A stretch of DNA of 64,000 nucleotides from Leminorella richardii. GTDB lineage: Bacteria > Pseudomonadota > Gammaproteobacteria > Enterobacterales > Enterobacteriaceae. Shown one piece after another: positions 17,909 to 26,220 of the stretch; position 1 is the first letter of the stretch, and every line of letters starts with the position of its first letter. The stretch is from assembly GCF_900478135.1 (NCBI RefSeq), contig NZ_LS483470.1, positions 489,501 through 553,500 of the forward strand, written 5' to 3'. A program made the translations under genes and the position numbers. The notes beneath the pieces were generated by a model. That model made no database searches. It had not been told where the DNA came from and saw only the letters and a list, made by a program, of their open reading frames with translations.

Positions 17909-18931
17909 ATGGAAATAATGAACTATAATATTAATAGTTGTATAAAAAACACTGTTTCATTTGGTAATGACGCTGGGTTTGAAGATAAAAAACCTTTCCA
18001 TATAACTTATGGTGTAGATAAGCGGTACCAGCTTGGGGTTGCAATATCTATTGTTTCTGTACTCATTAATAATAGAAATTCCTTCTGTTTTCATATTTTT
18101 ACTGATGAATGTTCTGATGAGTATTTAAATAAAATAAAGGATATTGCAGAGAATTTTAGTACATGTATCAATATCTACTATGTAGACCCCGCCTTCTTTC
18201 ACACTCTTCCTAGTACGAAAGTTTGGTCCCATGCGATGTATTATCGCTTACTTGCCTATGATTGGCTTAATAGTGAAATTGAGCGGGTCTTATATCTTGA
18301 TGCCGATGTTATGTGTGCAGGCAATCTTAGTGCGTTATTTCAGCTTGATTTTTCTGGGAATGTTGCTGCTGTAGTGGATGACTTTTTCAGTACAAAAGAG
18401 AGCAGTATTGTACGATTAGGCTCTAAACTAAAAGATAAACAGCATTACTTCAATTCAGGAGTGATGCTTGTAAATTTAAGAATCTGGCAGGAAGAGAGTT
18501 TGACTGAGAAGGCATTAAATATGCTTCTTGACCCTGCGTTAGCTAAAGAAATCAAATATCCAGATCAAGATGTTCTAAATATTATCTTAAGTGAAAGACT
18601 AATATTTCTGGAAAGAAAATATAATACTATATATACGTTAAAAGCTGAATTAAAAGATAAAACACATAAAAAATATACGTCAGTGATTAATGATAGTACA
18701 GTTTTAGTCCACTATACGGGGGTAACTAAACCATGGCATTCATGGGGTTTTTATCCCTCTGGTGATATTTTCAATATTGCATGGAATTCCTCTCCATGGC
18801 GGAACTCTCCTCGTCAATCGGCAGAAACAGTTTCTGAAATGCAAAAAGAATATAAGCATTATTTTGCTTATGGAAAATATCGGAAAGGTATTTTTTCTTT
18901 ACTGAAATATAAACTTAAAAAATCAAGATAA
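17909..18931 (+). CDS. GT8 family LPS core glycosyltransferase, copy 2
   Basis: A 340-residue GT8 enzyme paralogous to its neighbours: ITYGVDKRYQLGVAISIVSV, RVLYLDADVMCAGNL (DxD), YFNSGVMLVNLRIW, PDQDVLNI and HYTGVTKPWHSWG. It has a C-terminal basic extension (KYRKGIFSLLKYKLKK) of the type that holds such enzymes to the membrane. It begins 6 bases after copy 1, with either ATG at 17909 or ATG at 17918 possible. The second hexose of the outer core is a reasonable product, but specificity is not visible. Confidence 0.9.
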   Translation: MEIMNYNINSCIKNTVSFGNDAGFEDKKPFHITYGVDKRYQLGVAISIVSVLINNRNSFCFHIFTDECSDEYLNKIKDIAENFSTCINIYYVDPAFFHTLPSTKVWSHAMYYRLLAYDWLNSEIERVLYLDADVMCAGNLSALFQLDFSGNVAAVVDDFFSTKESSIVRLGSKLKDKQHYFNSGVMLVNLRIWQEESLTEKALNMLLDPALAKEIKYPDQDVLNIILSERLIFLERKYNTIYTLKAELKDKTHKKYTSVINDSTVLVHYTGVTKPWHSWGFYPSGDIFNIAWNSSPWRNSPRQSAETVSEMQKEYKHYFAYGKYRKGIFSLLKYKLKKSR

Positions 18932-18935
18932 TATT

Positions 18936-19628
18936 ATGATTAAAGGTATGCGCTATCGAGGTTTCTCATTTTACTTCAAAGATAATGACAGTAAATATAA
19001 AGAGATTTTCGATGATATTCTTTCCTATAATTTTAAAACAATAAAAGTATTACGCAGTATTGATGATACAAAAGTATCTCTTATTGATACTAAGTATGGT
19101 CGGTACGTATTTAAAGTTTTTGCACCTAAAAGTAAGAAAGGCGAGCGCTTTTTCAAATCTTTCGTTAAGGGTGACTACTATAAGAATCTTATTGTAGAGA
19201 CCGATCGCGTAAGGAAAACCGGCTTTCTTTTCCCTAATGACTTTTACTTTCTAGCTGAGCGAAAGGTATTCAACTATGCCAGCGTATTCATTATGTTAAT
19301 CGAATACGTAGAGGGAGTTGAGCTCAACGATATGCCTGACATACCCGATTCAGTCAGAGCTGAAATACAGAGCTCAATGAAGAGGCTCCACGAGTTGAAA
19401 ATGCTGTCGGGCGATCCTCACCGTGGAAACTTTATTGTCAGTAAAGAAGGCGTCAGGATTATCGATCTGTCTGGAAAGCGCTGTAATGCTGAAAGAATGG
19501 CGCGCGATCGTATGGCGATGGAAAGGCATTTAGATATTAAAAATGAGCTTGAAGACTGTGGTTATAAAAGAGTGATCTTTAAAACCAAGCTTCGTAAATT
19601 TTTAAAGAAATTAAAGGGTAAGGAATAA
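18936..19628 (+). CDS. waaY: LPS core heptose-II kinase
   Basis: A 230-residue kinase-fold protein matching WaaY (E. coli about 232): YRGFSFYFKD at the start, GDPHRGNFIVSKEGVRIIDLSGKR (about residues 157-180) holding the catalytic Asp and the metal-binding Asp. It phosphorylates heptose II of the inner core after WaaP and WaaQ have acted. It lies between GT8 copies 2 and 3, 4 bases behind the former. Its 5' half is AT-rich and its 3' half less so, a hint of patchwork ancestry. Confidence 0.9.
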   Translation: MIKGMRYRGFSFYFKDNDSKYKEIFDDILSYNFKTIKVLRSIDDTKVSLIDTKYGRYVFKVFAPKSKKGERFFKSFVKGDYYKNLIVETDRVRKTGFLFPNDFYFLAERKVFNYASVFIMLIEYVEGVELNDMPDIPDSVRAEIQSSMKRLHELKMLSGDPHRGNFIVSKEGVRIIDLSGKRCNAERMARDRMAMERHLDIKNELEDCGYKRVIFKTKLRKFLKKLKGKE

Positions 19629-19654
19629 TTTATCCTTCAGCGTTGAGAGTGGAC

Positions 19655-20686
19655 ATGGATATCTTACAAGAAAGTATTAGCAGCGTTATGAGTTCAGGAA
19701 GCATCAATACAGATGACTTCCCTTCTGGATTAGACATCGCTTACGGTATCGATCGTAACTTTTTATTTGGTGCTGCCGTTTCTATGCAGTCTGTTGCTAT
19801 GTATAACAGTGGTATTGCGCTTAGATTTCACCTTTTTACCGATTACATTGATGATGACTACCTCATAAGAGTGGATCAGTTCACGCAAAAGAACAAAAAT
19901 GTTGAGGTTAAAATCTATGTTGTTTCAAAAAAATTTATTGATATCTTCCCTAGTCTAAAGCAGTGGTCATATGCCACTTTCTTCAGGCTAGTTGCATTTC
20001 AGATCTTGAGCGACAGTGTAGAAAAGCTGCTTTATATTGATGCGGATGTCATTTGTAAAGGCAGCTTAAGCGGTTTACTTGATATTCATTTTGAAAATGA
20101 TAAGTATGCGGCAGTTATTAAAGATATTCCGTTTATGCAGGGAAAACCAGCTGAGCGGCTCAATGTGCCAGGCTTACCCGGAAACTACTTTAACGCTGGC
20201 GTTGTTTTTCTCCAGTTAGCGGCTTGGAGAGACAATGACTTTATGCATAAGTCGATCTCAATGCTGGCAAGCGATCCAGACCACTTGAAGTATAAATGTC
20301 TCGATCAGGATATCCTTAACATACTGTTTTGTGGGCACTGCATATTTATCAGCGGTGACTATGATTGCTTCTACGGCGTTGATTACGAGCTAAAAAATGC
20401 GAGTGATAACGACTACAAGAAAACGATTACTGAGGATACAAAGCTAATTCACTATGTCGGCATTACAAAGCCGTGGCATGACTGGGTCGACTATCCCTGC
20501 CAGCAGTACTTTAACGATGCTTATAGGTCATCATTTTGGAATGATATTCCTTTTCTGCCTGCCGTCGGCGAGAAGCAGTTTAGCGTGAAGTATCAACACG
20601 AATGGAAGAAGGGAAGATATATTTCAGCAATAAAATATTTTATTAAATTTCGTTGCGAAAAGTATTCAAGAAAGTATTTAAAGTAG
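19655..20686 (+). CDS. GT8 family LPS core glycosyltransferase, copy 3
   Basis: A GT8 enzyme of 343 residues from ATG 19655. The frame is open from a TTG at 19643, but GAGAGTGG just before the ATG makes the latter the better start. Motifs: IAYGIDRNFLFGAAVSMQSV, KLLYIDADVICKGSLSG (DxD), NYFNAGVVFLQLAAW, LDQDILNILF, HYVGITKPWHDWVDYP. It is the third GT8 paralogue in the operon, so the outer core probably has at least three hexoses added by this family beyond WaaG's glucose. It is less AT-rich than copies 1 and 2, arguing for a separate origin rather than one recent triplication. Confidence 0.88.
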   Translation: MDILQESISSVMSSGSINTDDFPSGLDIAYGIDRNFLFGAAVSMQSVAMYNSGIALRFHLFTDYIDDDYLIRVDQFTQKNKNVEVKIYVVSKKFIDIFPSLKQWSYATFFRLVAFQILSDSVEKLLYIDADVICKGSLSGLLDIHFENDKYAAVIKDIPFMQGKPAERLNVPGLPGNYFNAGVVFLQLAAWRDNDFMHKSISMLASDPDHLKYKCLDQDILNILFCGHCIFISGDYDCFYGVDYELKNASDNDYKKTITEDTKLIHYVGITKPWHDWVDYPCQQYFNDAYRSSFWNDIPFLPAVGEKQFSVKYQHEWKKGRYISAIKYFIKFRCEKYSRKYLK

Positions 20687-20718
20687 CAAGATTCTTATTA
20701 GCTTTCTATTAAAGGACA

Positions 20719-21507
20719 ATGAATAGTATAATGAAAGTATCAGTTTATGTTATTTCTTTATTAAGGGATAAAGAAAGAAGGGAAAAGATTCAGTCTGACT
20801 TTTCAAGTCTGGGTATTGATTTTCAGTTTTTTGACGCAATAGATGCCAAAGATGAACGAAATTCAGATCTTATTGATGGAATGAAGCACGCTGGCCTTGG
20901 TAGTGTAATGACGAATGGTGAGATTGCATGCACATTAAGCCATCAGTTTATTTATAAAGATATTGTTGAAAAAGGACATGAATGGGCCATCATTTTAGAA
21001 GATGATGTCATCGTCGATCGCCGATTCAAAGATTTTCTAGCATCGTTTAATAATAAAGAAATGAGCAAGTTAGAAAAGGATAATTTATATCTTCTTGGTG
21101 GTATGAAAGGATTGCATGATTATCCTGTTATTGGAGTTAGTTTTTTTAATTATATTAAAGTTAGCAGCGCTAAGTTTCGGCGAGTCAATTGGAATCAGCA
21201 CAAGATACGCCGTTCCTGCTGTTATTTAATGAATAACGTAATGGCTCAACAGCTTTTAGATCTCACCCAAAGCTTTGGAACTTATCGAGCAGACAGCTGG
21301 AAATATATCTATCAAAATGGAATGATTAAAGATTTTTATATAGATGAGTTTATATATCACCCAATTGTAACTGAAGGAAACAGTAATCTTGAAAGTGAAC
21401 GGCGTTCAGTGTCTAAGGAAAAAAAGCCTCGCAGTAAGTTTCAGAGGAAATTAAAAATAATACGTTCCTGGATTAAAGCAATTTTCTTTTCTATATTTTC
21501 TAAGTGA
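20719..21507 (+). CDS. GT25 family glycosyltransferase
   Basis: A 262-residue GT25 (LgtB/LpsA-type) protein: VYVISLLRDKERREKI, FFDAIDAKD, LGSVMTNGEIACTLSHQFIYKDI and WAIILEDDVIVDRRF are all family landmarks. GT25 enzymes transfer galactose or related sugars to lipooligosaccharide. It is not part of the E. coli K-12 core set, so it points to a core structure differing from the E. coli types. ATG at 20719 lies only 2 bases after AAAGGA; ATG at 20731 is an alternative. Base composition is AT-rich like its neighbours. Confidence 0.87.
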   Translation: MNSIMKVSVYVISLLRDKERREKIQSDFSSLGIDFQFFDAIDAKDERNSDLIDGMKHAGLGSVMTNGEIACTLSHQFIYKDIVEKGHEWAIILEDDVIVDRRFKDFLASFNNKEMSKLEKDNLYLLGGMKGLHDYPVIGVSFFNYIKVSSAKFRRVNWNQHKIRRSCCYLMNNVMAQQLLDLTQSFGTYRADSWKYIYQNGMIKDFYIDEFIYHPIVTEGNSNLESERRSVSKEKKPRSKFQRKLKIIRSWIKAIFFSIFSK

Positions 21508-21538
21508 TATTTTTACTCTAATTTAAGCAAGTGAGCTC

Positions 21539-22795
21539 ATGATAACTAAAAGTTTAAAAGAGAATGGTTGCCATTTGATATTTTTTTCTTATCTTATTGG
21601 TCTTATTTTTATCCCAATAGATCCCAATGTATCAAATAAGATAATTAATATAACCGGTGCTTTTTCCTTCTTATTATTACTTATTAAACCAAGATTTTCT
21701 TACGATAGAAATATCATTGTTTTATGCCTTGGGCTTTTTCTTCTTGGAAGCTTTTATTTGACGTGGTATGAAGTCTATAAAACTCCAGATGTTGTTTATA
21801 GGAATGGTTACCGGGGCTATCTTGAAGCAGGAAAGATGCTATTTTTGGGAGCTTTCACTTTTTTGTTGATGAGTGACTATCGATTTCCAAAGAAGAAAGT
21901 AAATTATGTTTTTCTTGCTGCATGTATTGGCCAGATTATTTTAGTAACTAGAGCCTTTTACCAAGGGATCTATTTAGATGCCCCTAGAATACCACTTTCT
22001 TCAATGAATGGAAATATTGGTCAAATGGGGGCTGCAACGATTGCAGCCTATATGATAACTTTTAATGCGCTCTACACTTCTATTGTCTTCTTAAGAAGTA
22101 AGATAAAATACCATTGGATAATATTTTATCTTAACTTCTTGTTAAGCTTTTCAGCAATCATAATGACAGGAACGCGGTCTGCTATTGTTGCGTATCCTCT
22201 AATGATTATCTTAATGCTTATCATTGAATACCGTAAACAAAAGAGTTTCATGTTAAAAATAGTAGCAGCTATGCTATTTCTTCTACTCTCATGTGGATTT
22301 ATTTTTGGCAAAGAAATTAAGGGACGCATTAACGCTGTTAATTATGATGTTTCTCTTTATGTTAACTCGAACAATAGCCTTTCTTCTGTTGGCGCGCGCC
22401 TTTCTATGATTAAAGCCGGTATTGAGAGTGCACCGGATGGCCTGTCATGGCAGTCACTGGAAGAACGAGGTAAAAAGATTATTGCATTAAGCGAGAGCGA
22501 TAATCTTTATAAAGGGGCAACACTGTTTCTTAATGTTCATATGCATAATGAGGTGATTGAAGCACTTTCTACAAGAGGAATTTTGGGCATTATATTCCTT
22601 GCGTTCTTTTATTTCACATTGATTTATTACAGCATTCGAACTAAAAAGTATTTGTTGTTGGTTTTTCCCCTATCAATAATACTATTTGGCCTGAGTGACG
22701 TTATTACTCATGCAAAACCTATCCCCGCATCGTGGATAATCGCACTGTTTCTTTCAATTTTATTGCTTTCAGATAAAAGAGAGAAGTCTATATAG
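21539..22795 (+). CDS. waaL: O-antigen ligase
   Basis: A 418-residue polytopic protein with roughly 10-12 hydrophobic segments. A large periplasmic loop (about residues 260-345) ends in HMHNEVIEALSTRGILG, which holds the conserved His-containing motif of WaaL ligases. WaaL moves O-antigen (or another undecaprenyl-linked glycan) onto lipid A-core at the periplasmic face. It is the last gene of the operon, followed by a perfect terminator. Sequence divergence is high in this family, so assignment rests on topology, that motif and its position. Confidence 0.88.
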   Translation: MITKSLKENGCHLIFFSYLIGLIFIPIDPNVSNKIINITGAFSFLLLLIKPRFSYDRNIIVLCLGLFLLGSFYLTWYEVYKTPDVVYRNGYRGYLEAGKMLFLGAFTFLLMSDYRFPKKKVNYVFLAACIGQIILVTRAFYQGIYLDAPRIPLSSMNGNIGQMGAATIAAYMITFNALYTSIVFLRSKIKYHWIIFYLNFLLSFSAIIMTGTRSAIVAYPLMIILMLIIEYRKQKSFMLKIVAAMLFLLLSCGFIFGKEIKGRINAVNYDVSLYVNSNNSLSSVGARLSMIKAGIESAPDGLSWQSLEERGKKIIALSESDNLYKGATLFLNVHMHNEVIEALSTRGILGIIFLAFFYFTLIYYSIRTKKYLLLVFPLSIILFGLSDVITHAKPIPASWIIALFLSILLLSDKREKSI

Positions 22796-22827
22796 TCGTT
22801 ACGATGGATTGGATATTCTGAAAAAAC

Positions 22828-22852
22828 AAAAACCCGCCTAGGCGGGTTTTTT
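22828..22852. terminator. Bidirectional terminator between waaL and tRNA-Phe
   Basis: The near-perfect palindrome AAAACCCGCC/TAGGCGGGTTTT spans 22828-22852, with A-runs on the left and T-runs on the right. It can end the waa operon on the plus strand and the tRNA-Phe transcript on the minus strand. Confidence 0.88.
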
Positions 22853-22856
22853 AATA

Positions 22857-22931
22857 TGGTGCCCGGACTCGGAATCGAACCAAGGACACGGGGATTTTCA
22901 ATCCCTGCTCTACCGACTGAGCTATCCGGGC
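22857..22931 (-). tRNA. tRNA-Phe (GAA), 75 bases, one base short in the anticodon stem
   Basis: Read on the minus strand the gene begins GCCCGGATAGCTCAGTCGG, has the anticodon loop TTGAAAA (anticodon GAA), the T-arm GGTTCGATTCC and an encoded CCA at 22857-22859. The usual enterobacterial tRNA-Phe is 76 bases with GGGGA/TCCCC as its anticodon stem; here the 5' arm reads GGGA, one G fewer, so the stem has four clean pairs or position 26 is lost. The promoter at 22943-22971 is intact. It could be a real variant, a decaying copy or a homopolymer error. Confidence 0.85.
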
Positions 22932-22942
22932 AATGGAGCGAC

Positions 22943-22971
22943 ATTAAACCGGATTATGGCCGGAAGGTCAA
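22943..22971 (-). promoter_or_regulatory. Promoter of tRNA-Phe
   Basis: On the minus strand TTGACC (22966-22971) and TTTAAT (22943-22948) are separated by exactly 17 bases. The tRNA starts at 22931, 12 bases after the -10, leaving a very short leader. The rest of the gap to marC shows no further gene. Confidence 0.75.
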
Positions 22972-23214
22972 ATACTTTAATGCTGTAGGGGTATAAAACT
23001 GAACTGGTTGCGCTTTTTTCAATCAACTTTGGGCTTTACCTATAGCACAGCCTGCCCTTGAGGCACACAGAGGAAACCGTTAGAGTGCGTGTTGTCTGAT
23101 TGGTTACGGTAAGTGAATATACACTTTAATTATCGTTTGTTCCTTTTAAGATGCTTCTCGGAGCATTGGGAATGTCTTAAGTCCGCTTATTGTTAAAGCA
23201 GGTGGCCGTTGTTT

Positions 23215-23895
23215 ATGAACGTTGTTTTACAAATCGCTCACTTGATTGGCCTTGGGTTAGTGTTGCTATTGCCATTAACTAATCCGCTAACCTCGGTGGC
23301 GCTGTTTTTAAGCATGAGCGGGGATATGACCCGCGAAGAGCGCCATCGTCAGGGGATGATGGCATCGTTTTACGTTTTTCTGATCCTCGTGATTGCGTTT
23401 TTCTGCGGTGAACTGGTCATGAGGCTGTTTGGTATTTCGATTCCTGGCTTGCGTATCGCCGGTGGTTTGATTGTGGCCTATATTGGCTTTCGAATGCTTT
23501 TTCCACCGCCGCCAGTCCCCAAACCTTTGAAGGTTGAGAGTGAGGAAGAGAAAGTATTAAAACCGGCAACGCAGAGCATTGCGTTTGTCCCCATCGCGAT
23601 GCCAAGCACGGCAGGGCCCGGGACGATCGCCATGGTGATTTCTGCCGCATCAACCTGGCATCAGGCCGTCAGCTATAGCGCTTGGATTGTGTATGTAAGT
23701 GTGGTGTTAACCAGCATTCTGCTGGCGCTGATCCTCTGGGGCAGCCTGAGAAGCTCCGATCTTATTATGAAGGCGCTGGGGAAAAACGGCATTGAAGCGG
23801 TTTCCAGGGTGATGGGGTTTTTGCTGGTCTGTATGGGGGTTCAGTTCATTATCAACGGCGTTTTTGAACTGATAAAAACTTACCCCGGCGCCTAG
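23215..23895 (+). CDS. MarC family integral membrane protein
   Basis: A protein of about 226 residues with six predicted membrane helices and the MarC-family signatures LPLTNPLTSVALFLSMSGDMTREERHRQG and AFVPIAMPSTAGPGTIAMVI. The family, once linked to multiple antibiotic resistance, has no firmly proven function (NAAT transporter by name). ATG at 23215 has AGGTGG 9 bases upstream and is preferred to the TTG at 23209. It lies alone downstream of the tRNA-Phe promoter region; an imperfect hairpin GCGGCTTT/AAAGCCGC (23911-23937) follows the stop. Three MarC homologues exist in E. coli (marC, ychE, yhgN) and I cannot say which one this matches best. Confidence 0.88.
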   Translation: MNVVLQIAHLIGLGLVLLLPLTNPLTSVALFLSMSGDMTREERHRQGMMASFYVFLILVIAFFCGELVMRLFGISIPGLRIAGGLIVAYIGFRMLFPPPPVPKPLKVESEEEKVLKPATQSIAFVPIAMPSTAGPGTIAMVISAASTWHQAVSYSAWIVYVSVVLTSILLALILWGSLRSSDLIMKALGKNGIEAVSRVMGFLLVCMGVQFIINGVFELIKTYPGA

Positions 23896-24023
23896 TCCCT
23901 AAAACTGTTTGCGGCTTTTACGCGTGTTGAAAGCCGCTATCAGGGGCGTTACTATAGGCGCTCTCTAGCGTTTCGCACAGCGGAATGGTGAATAGAATAT
24001 TTGAATAACAACGGGAAGATGCG

Positions 24024-24596
24024 ATGGAGAAGTGCTCGAAATGTGGAAATATATCGGTTAACGACGACGGTCTATGTGTCGTTTGTGATGAGGCGGCCTT
24101 AGCCGTGAATCCCTATGCCGTTTCCGACACGGTAGCGGAAATTACCGGCGATGCGCCTGACGCTCCGTCTGAAAGCTATTCCAAAGTATTTGTCGGCAGT
24201 AAGTACTACTCGTTCTTCCCGAACGGCGGTGATATTCCCAAAAGCTGGAACTGGACTGCGTTTTTCTTCGGCGCATTCTGGTTTATATACCGTAAAATGT
24301 ATCTCTATGCGGTTCTTTATCTGGTGCTTGGCTTTGTGCTAGCCAGCGTGCAGGAGTTGATGGGAATTTCAGAGGTGATGATTAACGTGACCAGCATTGT
24401 TCTGGGCGTTGCCGCTGGGATATGGGCGAATCGACTGTATAAGATGCACATTGATAAAAAGATAGCTGAGACGCTGTCCTATGCAAAGGGAAATGACATT
24501 ATTCCTGCGCTAAAGGCGAAAGGCGGTACTAATATTGGCGCGCTGCTAGGAACTATGGCGCTGCTTTTTGTGGTGCTCATGCTGGCGGGCATCTAG
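24024..24596 (+). CDS. DUF2628 membrane protein with N-terminal zinc ribbon
   Basis: The 190-residue protein opens with a zinc-ribbon-like CSKCG...CVVCD pair (Cys4, Cys7, Cys18, Cys21). A linker follows, then the DUF2628 core: FFPNGGDIPKSWNWTAFFFGAFWFIYRKMYLYAVLYLVLGF, with two or three helices, and a last C-terminal helix (LGTMALLFVVLMLAGI). DUF2628 proteins are small inner-membrane proteins of unknown function, and the added ribbon suggests a sensing or binding role (inference). It is monocistronic, with a strong terminator 30 bases downstream. Confidence 0.8.
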   Translation: MEKCSKCGNISVNDDGLCVVCDEAALAVNPYAVSDTVAEITGDAPDAPSESYSKVFVGSKYYSFFPNGGDIPKSWNWTAFFFGAFWFIYRKMYLYAVLYLVLGFVLASVQELMGISEVMINVTSIVLGVAAGIWANRLYKMHIDKKIAETLSYAKGNDIIPALKAKGGTNIGALLGTMALLFVVLMLAGI

Positions 24597-24625
24597 AAAA
24601 GCTAGCTTCTCTTATTTGAATATAC

Positions 24626-24657
24626 AAAGGGCCCGATGTGAAAACATCGGGCCCTTT
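24626..24657. terminator. Bidirectional terminator between DUF2628 gene and antiporter
   Basis: A 14-base perfect stem, AAAGGGCCCGATGT (24626-24639) and ACATCGGGCCCTTT (24644-24657), with a GAAA tetraloop. It can end the genes converging from both sides. Confidence 0.88.
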
Positions 24658-24673
24658 ACTTTAGAACAAATGC

Positions 24674-26101
24674 TTAGAGCAAAAAGAAAATCACTGTGAG
24701 CACGAGGAACATCGGAATAAGAATGCCAAATGACCACTTCATATAGCCAAAGAAGCTCGGCATGTCGATGCCCCTCTGGGTTGCTATGCTTTTCACCATA
24801 AAGTTTGGCGCGTTGCCGATGTAGGTTAGGGCGCCCATGAAGACAGAGCCCATCGAGATTGCCAGCAGCGTTTGCGGTAGCTGGTTCATGAGGACATTGG
24901 CATCGCCGGCAGCGAGATTAAAGAACACCAGATAGGTTGGTGCGTTGTCCAGAAAACCGGAAAGAGCGCCGCTTAGCCAAAAGTACATGGCGTTAATTGG
25001 TGCGCCCTGTGAATCGGAAACCATGGCGACAAGACCGGCCATATGTCCTTCTGAACCGGCGCGCAGGATCGCCAGCACTGGGCCGATGGTGATAAAAATG
25101 CCTGCAAACAGTTTGGCGACTTCAAGGATTGGGTCCCAGTTAAACTCGTTGCCTGCACGGATAGGCTTGGCGGTAACGGCAATGGATATTCCTGCGATGA
25201 CTAACAGAGCGATGTCGCGAACAATATCCTGCAGCGCCATATGTACTCCCAGCAGGGTCACTTCAATGCCGGGGCGCCAGAAGCCGGAAAGCAGAACACA
25301 GCCGATGATGGCCAGCAGCAGGACAAAATTGAACTTGCCGTACAGGCGCAGCTTTGAGTCTGGCGTTGGATCTCGCTGCTCGATCTCGTCTTCGCGCTTA
25401 TAGTAGTAGCTATCGACAAAATAGAACATGACTAACAGAATCAGGCTGCTGATAAGCACTGGCGGCAGCATATGAACCGCTGTCCAGAAGAAATCTACCC
25501 CTTTCAGGAAGCCGATAAACAGCGGCGGATCGCCCAGCGGCGTAAGACCACCGCCGATATTTGCCACCAGAAAAATAAAGAAGATAACCACGTGGACGCG
25601 GTGCTTACGGTTATCGTTGGCTCGGATCAGTGGGCGAATGAGCAGCATTGCTGCGCCGGTTGTTCCCATCAGTGACGCAAGAACGGTACCGATAGCCAGT
25701 AGCGCGGTGTTTAGCTTTGGCGAACCGTGAAGGTTACCCTGAACGAGGATCCCCCCTGAAACGGTAAACAGGGAAAACAGCAGAATGATAAACGGAATAT
25801 ATTCTGCGAACATGGCGTGTGCGACGAGGCCCACGCTGGTGCTAACGCCAAAGGTTATGGCGAACGGAACCAAAAACAGGATTGACCACAGTGCGGTGAT
25901 TTTCCCAAAGTGGTGGTGCCAGATGGTTGGAATAAGTAAGGGGCAGAGGGCTATAGACAACAGAATGCCAACAAACGGAATGCCCCAGCCTAGGCTGAGA
26001 GTTGCGCCGTCAACGTCCGCGGCAAAGCTTAAGGCCGGTGTGGTTAGCCCGAGGAGCAGGCCAACATATTTTAGTCGTTTGAGTGCTAACCGGTGAGCCA
26101 T
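24674..26101 (-). CDS. NhaD/CitMHS-type sodium:proton antiporter, putative
   Basis: A polytopic protein of about 475 residues with roughly 12 hydrophobic segments. A cleavable-looking N-terminal hydrophobic segment (KYVGLLLGLTTPALSFA) precedes LGWGIPFVGILLSIALCPLLIP. Conserved motifs of the ion-transporter superfamily include MGTTGAAMLLIRPLIRAN, GGGLTPLGDPPLFIGFL and SGFLDNAPTYLVFFN. Such proteins are annotated as NhaD-like Na+/H+ antiporters; citrate or other anion transport cannot be excluded. The frame is open to 26206, but ATG at 26101 has GGAG 8 bases upstream and begins the signal-like segment, so it is preferred. It reads away from the LysR gene 119 bases to its right, in the same direction. 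Confidence 0.82.
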   Translation of the reverse strand: MAHRLALKRLKYVGLLLGLTTPALSFAADVDGATLSLGWGIPFVGILLSIALCPLLIPTIWHHHFGKITALWSILFLVPFAITFGVSTSVGLVAHAMFAEYIPFIILLFSLFTVSGGILVQGNLHGSPKLNTALLAIGTVLASLMGTTGAAMLLIRPLIRANDNRKHRVHVVIFFIFLVANIGGGLTPLGDPPLFIGFLKGVDFFWTAVHMLPPVLISSLILLVMFYFVDSYYYKREDEIEQRDPTPDSKLRLYGKFNFVLLLAIIGCVLLSGFWRPGIEVTLLGVHMALQDIVRDIALLVIAGISIAVTAKPIRAGNEFNWDPILEVAKLFAGIFITIGPVLAILRAGSEGHMAGLVAMVSDSQGAPINAMYFWLSGALSGFLDNAPTYLVFFNLAAGDANVLMNQLPQTLLAISMGSVFMGALTYIGNAPNFMVKSIATQRGIDMPSFFGYMKWSFGILIPMFLVLTVIFFLL

Positions 26102-26220
26102 TGAGAGAACTCCACTTCTGATAAAATAATTATTAGCGTTGGGAAACATCCATTTGAGCAAAAACCCGATAGTGCTGTCAAAGTACGGTGGGCTTTTTGT
26201 TTTCAAAAGGGGCGAATAAG

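Noticed and set aside
13891..22795. O-antigen or capsule biosynthesis cluster
   Set aside because: There are no nucleotide-sugar, flippase or polymerase genes; the set is LPS core assembly and the ligase only.
22708..22944. A minus-strand open frame of 78 residues across the waaL end and tRNA-Phe
   Set aside because: It overlaps the tRNA, its promoter and the terminator, and has no coding support.
22857..23214. Integrative element inserted at tRNA-Phe
   Set aside because: No integrase gene or direct repeat of the tRNA 3' end was found on either side.
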